Shown: positions 57,641 through 64,000 of the stretch, one piece after another | How the letters are laid out: each line of letters starts with the position of its first letter | Position numbering within the stretch: the stretch's first letter is position 1 | DNA from: Prosopocoilus inquinatus | Taxonomy: Eukaryota; Arthropoda; Insecta; Coleoptera; Lucanidae | Reading direction: 5' to 3' | DNA: 64,000 nt | Assembly: GCA_036172665.1 (NCBI GenBank) | Contig: CM069876.1 | Span: 35,433,001 to 35,497,000, forward strand | The notes under the pieces: generated by a model | What the model was told of the DNA's origin: nothing | Database searches by the model: none | Seen by the model: the letters and a program-made list of their open reading frames with translations, nothing else | Position numbers and translations under genes: made by a program

Positions 57641-57959
57641 AAAACTGACGTTTTAAATTGATAGTGATGATAAAAATTCAATAGTCGCGATTGTATTGTC
57701 ACGATAAGGATTTAATTTTTAGCCTAAAATTAATAATTATAAAATGTAAAGGAGTCGCGACGAAATATTTCCGCGAGGAATAAAGTAGAACAATTAAGAC
57801 AGCAATCTTGCGAAATCTAAGCTACAAGCGGTTCACGTTTCATAACAAAACACGCGCTATATGTGGGACAAATTAATACAACAGGTGACGAAAGGAGAAC
57901 ACAGAAACATGTCATAACAGTCGAATAGACAGATTTTCGCCTATATAACGTACGGAAGA

Positions 57960-58370
57960 AGATGGGAAGTCGGTCGAACCCGACTCCGGTAGGCTTAGTG
58001 CCTACTGTAAGAAGGGCAGTCGCCCTCGCAGTCGAACCAGCCGTCGACTCAAGTAGGCCTAGTGCCAACTTCCCCAGGAGGACCTTCCTCACCGACGCCG
58101 TGCAACCGCCACCCGCATCAGGACGCTGCCGTTTCCAAGAAGGATCATCATCACCGACGCCTTGTTGCCGCCACCCTCATCAGGACGCTGCCCGTTCCAC
58201 GGAGGCATCCTCACCGACGCCTTGCTGCCGCCACCCTCATCAGGACATCTCATCGCCATTGCTGCAGCCCTCGAGATTGCCCTGGATCCGGTTAGTCGAA
58301 TCGTCGGGTCTCTTCAACCCCAGCACGGAGGGATTCCTCATCCTCGCTGTCGCAGCCGACCCGTCGTGAC
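57960..58370 (+). other. GC-rich minisatellite block with a doubtful open frame
   Basis: About 60% GC by eye in an AT-rich window. CACCGACGCC...GCCGCCACC(C)...CATCAGGACG recurs near 58090, 58152 and 58213, about 60 bp apart. A 135-codon frame (57962-58369) is open across it and gives repeated S-S-P-T-P-C-C-R-H-P-H-Q-D. A TATATAA lies near 57942. No family recognised; frames on other phases and the minus strand are also open, so protein coding is doubtful. Confidence 0.3.
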
Positions 58371-58803
58371 AATATGTTACAGAATACAAATAGAATTGTA
58401 GTTTTAAATGAATATTATCGGCCGATAAGAGCCGCCAACATGTTAATGACAAAATTTTGCTAAACAAGTTCATTCAAATGGTTTATAATGTTGGCAGTAC
58501 TGTATTGAATCGCACTATAAAATACTGTCAAATTGATTGTGCAGTAGCAGAAAATAAAATCAGGACAAGAATTTGATGTATTTTGTGTAAATGAGGCTTT
58601 TGATGATGAAGTTATGTTTCTGTCAAAACCTAAAGAAGATATTCGAATGTTAAACAACTTTCAACTTCCCCGCAAGTCTCTTCTTTCTTACCAAACTTCA
58701 TCCGCTGGAACTTTATAAAAAAAAGCAAAAACAAAAGAAAAGAATAAACACGCATTATTAATAGTGAAAGTTATATTAATCGTCCCAATGACACTTTGTA
58801 GAT
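58371..58803. other. Unassigned sequence
   Basis: No recognised gene or repeat. Confidence 0.4.
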
Positions 58804-59107
58804 TGTTACGAATTTAGGGTTCGTTTTCAATTTATTTAGAGTAACTATAAACACTAATTTATGTTAATGCAGAAAATGACACTTATAAACTATTTTATTT
58901 AAACGTAAACCGACCAATCATTTCAAAACTTTAATGTCAACTATCTTCGGACTCCCCGGCCGATCGCTTAAATATCCCGGTTAGACTGTCTAGCCAATTT
59001 TCTTTACCCAGAAAGTTCCCTCTCGCAAAGTAGACAGATGTTTTCGAAGCGGGTAGACTTGACGCGCCAGGCTCTGACGCATTTCAGACTAATTTGTCAC
59101 GCATTAG
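58804..59107. mobile_element. Possible second LTR (TGTTACG start)
   Basis: TGTTACGAATTTAGGGTT resembles the start of the solo LTR at 45277, and both share a following Leu-less AT stretch then a GC-richer 3' half. TAGAT occurs just before (58799-58803) and again near 59108, but the 3' end does not read CA, so the boundary is unsure. Confidence 0.35.
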
Positions 59108-59766
59108 ATAGTCACAATATGCACTAAATGTCAAAAATATTAAAGTAAGGCTTACATTGTAGAAATAACGCGCCCGGATTTTATTTTCTGCTACTGTAGA
59201 TAACATACAAATCGAGGAGAAAAGAAGTTATCTAGTTTGCTATATGCAATTGTTTTAACGGTTACTAAAACAATGCGCAGACGCGGTCGGTGGTTCTTAG
59301 CTCGTAAAACAAATAAATTAATTAATTTAAAAAAATCAATAAAACACATTTTTCAAAAAATAACAGTAATCTGCTCGGACAGTTCTTTAGAAATAAGATA
59401 TTCTAAAGATGTTTCCTTAAAAAATTGACAAAAAAAATGCCGGAAATGGAAACACAAGAATTAATTTGACTAGAAGAAATAGAAAAGGACTGGAATAATC
59501 GCTAACTGCGCCCTTATTGATTCTGGCAGTAAGGGTTGCAAAACCATCAATCGGTCTCCATTAGCTTGATCCCGACTGTACCATGGGAAAAAAGTGAAAC
59601 ATAAAGTAAAACTAAAGATGAAAACAAACGAGAAATCGATTATTTCCGCGGAGCTTTTGATAATCAAATCAAGGACCATTTATTTTTGCACTTCACAGTT
59701 TTTTTTTTTTTAATTTCTTTTTGTCACACTAATTTTTCGTGTTATTTCACACTTTCTTTTTTTTTG
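59108..59766. other. Unassigned sequence
   Basis: No recognised gene or repeat before the T-rich tandem array. Confidence 0.4.
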
Positions 59767-60720
59767 TTTTCCGTCGGAAATTATATTCTCTCACCCTTCA
59801 CCATAGAAATATCGATCTTCTTTTGTTTTTTGTTGTCCTTATTCTTAGTTTGTTTCAATTGTTTTTTTTTTTCGTCGATTTATTTCTTGTGTGGAGATTT
59901 TCGAAAAATCCGCCTAACAGTCGTAGATCATCTTCTGTTTATCTTTTCTTTTGTTTCCCATCGGCGATTTTATTTTCTGACCCTTCACCGTAGAAATTTC
60001 AATCTTTCTTTGTTTTTTTTTTGCTCTCGTTATTCTTCGCTTGTTTCGATTGTTTTTCGTCGATTTATTTTCTGTCTGGAGATTTTCAAAAAATTCGCCT
60101 AACAAACGTAGATCATCTTCTGTTTATCTTTTTTTTTTTTTGTTTCCGTCGGTGATTTTATTTGCTTTCCATTTGCTCTAGAAATGTCGATCTTCTTTTA
60201 ATTTTATTCTGGCTATTCTTCCTTTGTTTAGGATGTTTTTCGTGGATTTAGTTTTTGACTGAAGATTTTCGAAAAATCCGCCTATCTTCTGTTTATCTCT
60301 TTTTTGTTTTCCGTCGGCGATTTTATTTTCCTACCCTTTGCCGTAGAACTATCGAACTTCTTTTGTTTTTTTGTTCTCCTTATTCTTTGTTTGTTTTAAT
60401 TGATTTTCATCGATTTATTTTTTGTCTGGAGATTTTCGAAAAATCCGCAAAATAGTCGTAGATCATCTTCTGTAAATCTTTTTTTTTTTTGTTTTCCGTC
60501 GGCGACTTTATTTTCTGACTCTTCGCCGTAAAAATGTCGATCTTCTTTTGTTTTTTGTTCTCGTTATTCTTTGTTTGTTTCAGTTGTTGTTCGTCAATTT
60601 ACTTTTTTGTCTCGAGACTTTCGAAAAACCCACAGTCCCCGATCATCTTCTGCTTATCTTTCATCTTTTTCTTGACATTTCGTAATACATACTTTATTCG
60701 AATTTTTCTCGGTTTCTGGC
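59767..60720. repeat. T-rich tandem repeat, about 186-bp period, five copies
   Basis: GTTTTCCGTCGG(C/A)GATTTTATTTTC-type starts lie near 59767, 59953, 60141, 60305 and 60491 (164-188 bp apart). Each unit has TGTCGATCTTCTTTTGTTTT, GATTTTCGAAAAATCCGC and GTAGATCATCTTCTG. A more diverged tail runs to about 61010. Several long frames here are repeat artefacts. Confidence 0.88.
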
Positions 60721-61023
60721 AACCAAAACAATTTTTCACGTAACACTCAACGTTTCAAGATTCAGTTTGTTTTTTTTTGTTAATGATTTGATTTTCGTAC
60801 ATTGCTGGAGAAATGTCGACCTTCTTTTGTTTTATTGTTTGTTTGTTTCTTGACCTTGTTCTTCATTTGTTCCGGTTCTGTTTTGTCGAAAACCCAACAA
60901 CCGTCCATCGACCTTCCTGCGTTTACCGTTCATCTTTTTTTTCGTATTTCACCTTTCTTTATTCGAGTCCGTTTAATAATTCTCGATCTTCTTCTTTTTT
61001 TTCTTCCTATTTCGTAGTCTTTT

Positions 61024-62418
61024 ATACAAGGTGTCCCAACAGTACGTTTCCATAAATCACTTTAATCAACTATTCTATGAAATTAACAAAAAAAATGACT
61101 TCTGTCGTTTTGAAATTTCTGATGATATTTTGCTTATTACCATGCCACCCTGTAACGGTAAAAGTACTTTTAATAATGGCTATAATAGGTTTAAGTGTCA
61201 ACCGCATCCATACCAAAAATCTTTCTCTTACAGTTAAAAATATATCAAAAATGACAGGAAACGACAATTTTGAGGTATGGTCGATCCAAATTTGGTATCA
61301 TATACAGGTTGTTTTACTGTGTGCAAATGTTTAAACCTGTAATATGGCAACGATTGAACTAACATGTTCTTAACATAAATGTAATAGTTTTCGAGAAAAA
61401 TGCAGTAGATAGATTTTCACTAAAGCGTTTGAGAACTGCTGGCATAGCTGAAAGTGGAACGTGGGCGCCTCTTCAATTACGAGCCGCAGCCGAAGTAGGC
61501 CAGGGTCAGTGCCTTACTAGATCTTGAGCAGGAACGACGTAAACAACGCCGTTCCGATCAGCTCGTCCGTCAAAACGTTTACAATTTGTATTAACTTCAC
61601 TGCAAGTAATTACAAGTTTAAGTATTTTAAATTGAAATCTAGTGCAATTCAAAAAGCTGCGGTTCGTAATTGTCGAACAAATTAAAAGCGAGGTACAAAC
61701 AAATTGTAATTTCTCACTCCATATTATTTCTAAAAGACATAAAAATTTTACATTTACTTTGTTTCAAAGGACCGTAAGTAGTAATACTTCCATAGCTAGC
61801 AGCGAGATTACAGTAAATGTTAGTTTACGTAAAAGGGTGAAGGAAGAACAACATTTTTAACGCGCTTGCTTAATTGGCGCATAAATTTTCGGATTTATTC
61901 GGCGATAGTTGATATAGTAAAACATATTACTTCGCTCAGTGAATTAAAATTTTAAATAAAACAATTAAAAAACGATGATATCAGTGATTATTATTACGAA
62001 TTGCTGCATTGAAGATAGAATGCGATATCGGTGGGCGTGTTCTAACCGAGAGGAAGGCGAAGTTGACATTCATATCTTTCTCACACATTTCAGCAGTTCC
62101 AAACAAGTGGTCCATCCGAAATTCTTTGGCTATGATACGGTAGCCACCAAATAATACCGGCAGAAGATAGCATTTCGTGTATTTACACTGAGGCTTTTTA
62201 TTTGCACACAGTAAAAGAACACCCTGTATTATAGGAAGTGCTGTTTGAAATAAAATAGTTGCATCCTATACCACTGTTTTGATTCATTCTGTATAGATGA
62301 AAATAAGTTTATGATGTAGACCTCTGAAGTTTTAAACAAAAATGTCTTGAATCTTCTTTTGTATGTTCAATAGTTATTGAGGTATTGCATGTGAACGCAC
62401 TGTCGGACAGCCTATACA
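61024..62418. mobile_element. Element related to the 8.5-kb foldback, split by another element
   Basis: Left tip TATACAAGGTGTCCCAACAG (61024) resembles the tip at 8542. The right part (62227-62418) is a diverged copy of the right arm at about 9690-9869, ending with the inverse of TGTATAGGCTGTCCGACAGT. The 61312-62226 element lies between them. Confidence 0.6.
61312..62226. mobile_element. 915-bp element with 17-bp perfect TIR
   Basis: TTTTACTGTGTGCAAAT (61312-61328) and its exact inverse (62210-62226) bound the element. The first 480 bp match 10585-11083 in reverse complement. Frames inside are short and not shared intact between copies. No transposase. Confidence 0.75.
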
Positions 62419-64000
62419 AGTTTTTTTTTTTTTTTTTTTTAAATTAAATCTATTACAGTTGATATTTCAAACAATATTATTTATTTGTTTTTTCTTTTTT
62501 GTAAATTTAAATAGTTGTTTAATATTACGATTTTCTGTCAGCAGGTTTCTTATTAAATACAAAACGAAATACAAATTAATTAAAAAGTTGTAATAAATTT
62601 ATGTAATGGATACCGAACATGTTACTAACGAAGCTTACGAAGACCTTGTATTCTGTGGTAATCCCACATTTAATTGTTAATTACTGTTGATGTTCTCTGA
62701 CCCATTTGCGGACGCTTTTGAATTATTCCATAGCTTTGATTTACATCGCTCGTTAGCTTACATGCCTAAAATTGAGTTCTAGTTCGTAAAATAAATATAC
62801 TTCACAAAAAAATATACTTTCCGTCCGACTTGAACTAGTTTAAAGGTCTCAAAGTCAATAAAGCTTTCGCTTCAGTTTTCAGCTTCGTCAGGAATGTGAA
62901 AATGAAAGTGAGCTCGCGCAAGAAAATCTCGAATTCACAACAAGACCTCCTTCCACATGCAGGAATGTTGAATTTCTTCGGCGCTTTCATCTCTTCTCAA
63001 GTAAACCGCAGGAACATTTTAAATATCAAACTTATTTAAAGCTTTAAATAAACTCGTCGGCTGCGGCGGCGGCGGGAATCTGGTGTATTATTAAAACTTG
63101 GCTCTTCTGAAAGACAAACATCCATTTAATAAATTAATCCTTCGAAGTGTTGCAGGAGATAAGTGATAAAGTAAACAGAATCGGACGAAGTTTTTCCGTT
63201 TTTCATTTAATTTTTTTTTTATTATTATTAAAGTATACAGGCTTTTGTGTGTTTACGTTTTTCGGAAACTTCGCCTTAAAAATTTGCAATTTGTTTATCT
63301 TCCAAGTTTAATTAGGTTTCCCAATCGATCTGAAAGCGCTCGGAAAATTAATTAATAAAAAACTTCGATAAGTAAACACGTCCCTTGTATTTCTCAATTA
63401 TAATAATTGTTATTTTTTTTTGAAAGCACACAATCACTATATTAATAAGCACGAAACTAATAAGAGTTTAAATATAGCTTCGCCGTGGCGAAATCCTCTT
63501 AGGGAAATTAAAAATTCGAAATATGCAAAGCAAGGCGTAGCTTCTGAATCATAATTTTCCTCGAAAATTCTTGCAAATTTACACAAACAATTTCTTTTAA
63601 AAATATTTACCAGCTTAATAGGATTCCACGGAATTTGAGTAATGGATAAGATTCGAATCCCATTTTTTATATAAAGTTCATAATTCAGCAGCGCGCGTAT
63701 GGAACCTTGAAAAATTGATGCTTACAAACTAAAAAAAATAATTAATTGCGAAAGCTCTCGTGAATAAAATATGTACCGGTAATTACGTTATCGTGTTGCT
63801 AAAGTGAGATGTTTAGTTTACTTTCTTTGAAGACAGGAAATTTGAAAGTACTTCCGAGCTCCTGACCTACATTGAATGTGTTCTCCTTGGGGGGATACCT
63901 ATTTAAAAAGTTACTGAACGGGTGGAAACCGCTCGAAAGATTAATTACTTTATTCATATTAATCGTTGTAAGCTAAAGATTCAAAGATTAAATTATTTCG
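62419..64000. other. Unassigned sequence after a poly-T run
   Basis: A run of about 20 T (62421-62440) is followed by repeat-free, mostly AT-rich DNA. 62840-63120 is somewhat CpG-bearing. No gene recognised. Confidence 0.4.

Noticed and set aside
57817..58092. 91-codon minus-strand frame
   Set aside because: Overlaps the GC-rich minisatellite block where several phases are open by composition.
59686..60102. 138-codon open frame rich in Phe/Leu
   Set aside because: Product of the T-rich 186-bp tandem repeat; other phases are equally open.
62861..62892. Minus-strand CTGACGA...GAAA, another possible hammerhead core
   Set aside because: Stem II would be only about 3 bp and no stem I or III partner was found.

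Overview
The window looks like eukaryotic, AT-rich, intron- or intergenic-type DNA from an insect; a beetle is possible but not proven. The evidence is a decayed mariner, an APE-type LINE, hAT elements with 8-bp target duplications, PIF/Harbinger-like MITEs, a solo TG...CA LTR, and dozens of foldback elements with CAGGGTG-type tips common in insect genomes. I found no convincing intact host protein gene. Almost all long open frames lie in palindromes or tandem repeats, or antisense to a dead LINE.

Layout. 0-5 kb: a 720-bp foldback insertion with a 12-bp target duplication and a hammerhead-ribozyme-like motif, then a 2.8-kb TIR element built from a 931-bp tandem unit, each unit carrying a tRNA-like sequence. 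6-10 kb: large foldbacks, one split by a second hammerhead-bearing insertion with a 13-bp duplication. 10-13 kb: a frameshifted transposase N-terminus, a possible decayed ionotropic-receptor exon, and a 1-kb TIR element. 15.9-18.2 kb: a three-arm palindrome and a 47-bp minisatellite split by a hAT-like element. 21.2-22.8 kb: two nested hAT-like elements. 23.3-24 kb: a minus-strand TATA/Inr core promoter with an adjacent heat-shock-element-like array. 26.8-27.8 kb: a hAT element filled with 174-bp repeats. 28.8-32.6 kb: three adjacent foldbacks. 32.6-35.2 kb: two LINE remnants with a hairpin between them. 37-38 kb: mariner, one frame, three Trp-to-stop changes and a lost catalytic Asp. 39.2-40.9 and 43.3-45.9 kb: two more hAT elements, the second holding a 494-bp higher-order repeat and a solo LTR. 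47-53 kb: tandem repeats and palindromes. 55.1-56.5 kb: a young 280-bp satellite with one inverted monomer. 57.3-57.6 kb: nested MITEs. 58-62.4 kb: an LTR-like piece, a 186-bp tandem repeat, and a composite element related to those at 8.5 and 10.6 kb.

Between these lie CpG-bearing, repeat-free stretches (about 13.7, 20.3, 25, 36, 48 and 54.6 kb) that could be conserved non-coding host DNA. The parts do not form a pathway; the window reads as layered transposon insertions. The most unusual signals are the hammerhead-like motifs inside foldback insertions with long target duplications, the heat-shock-type promoter without a recognisable gene, and the inverted-start satellite.
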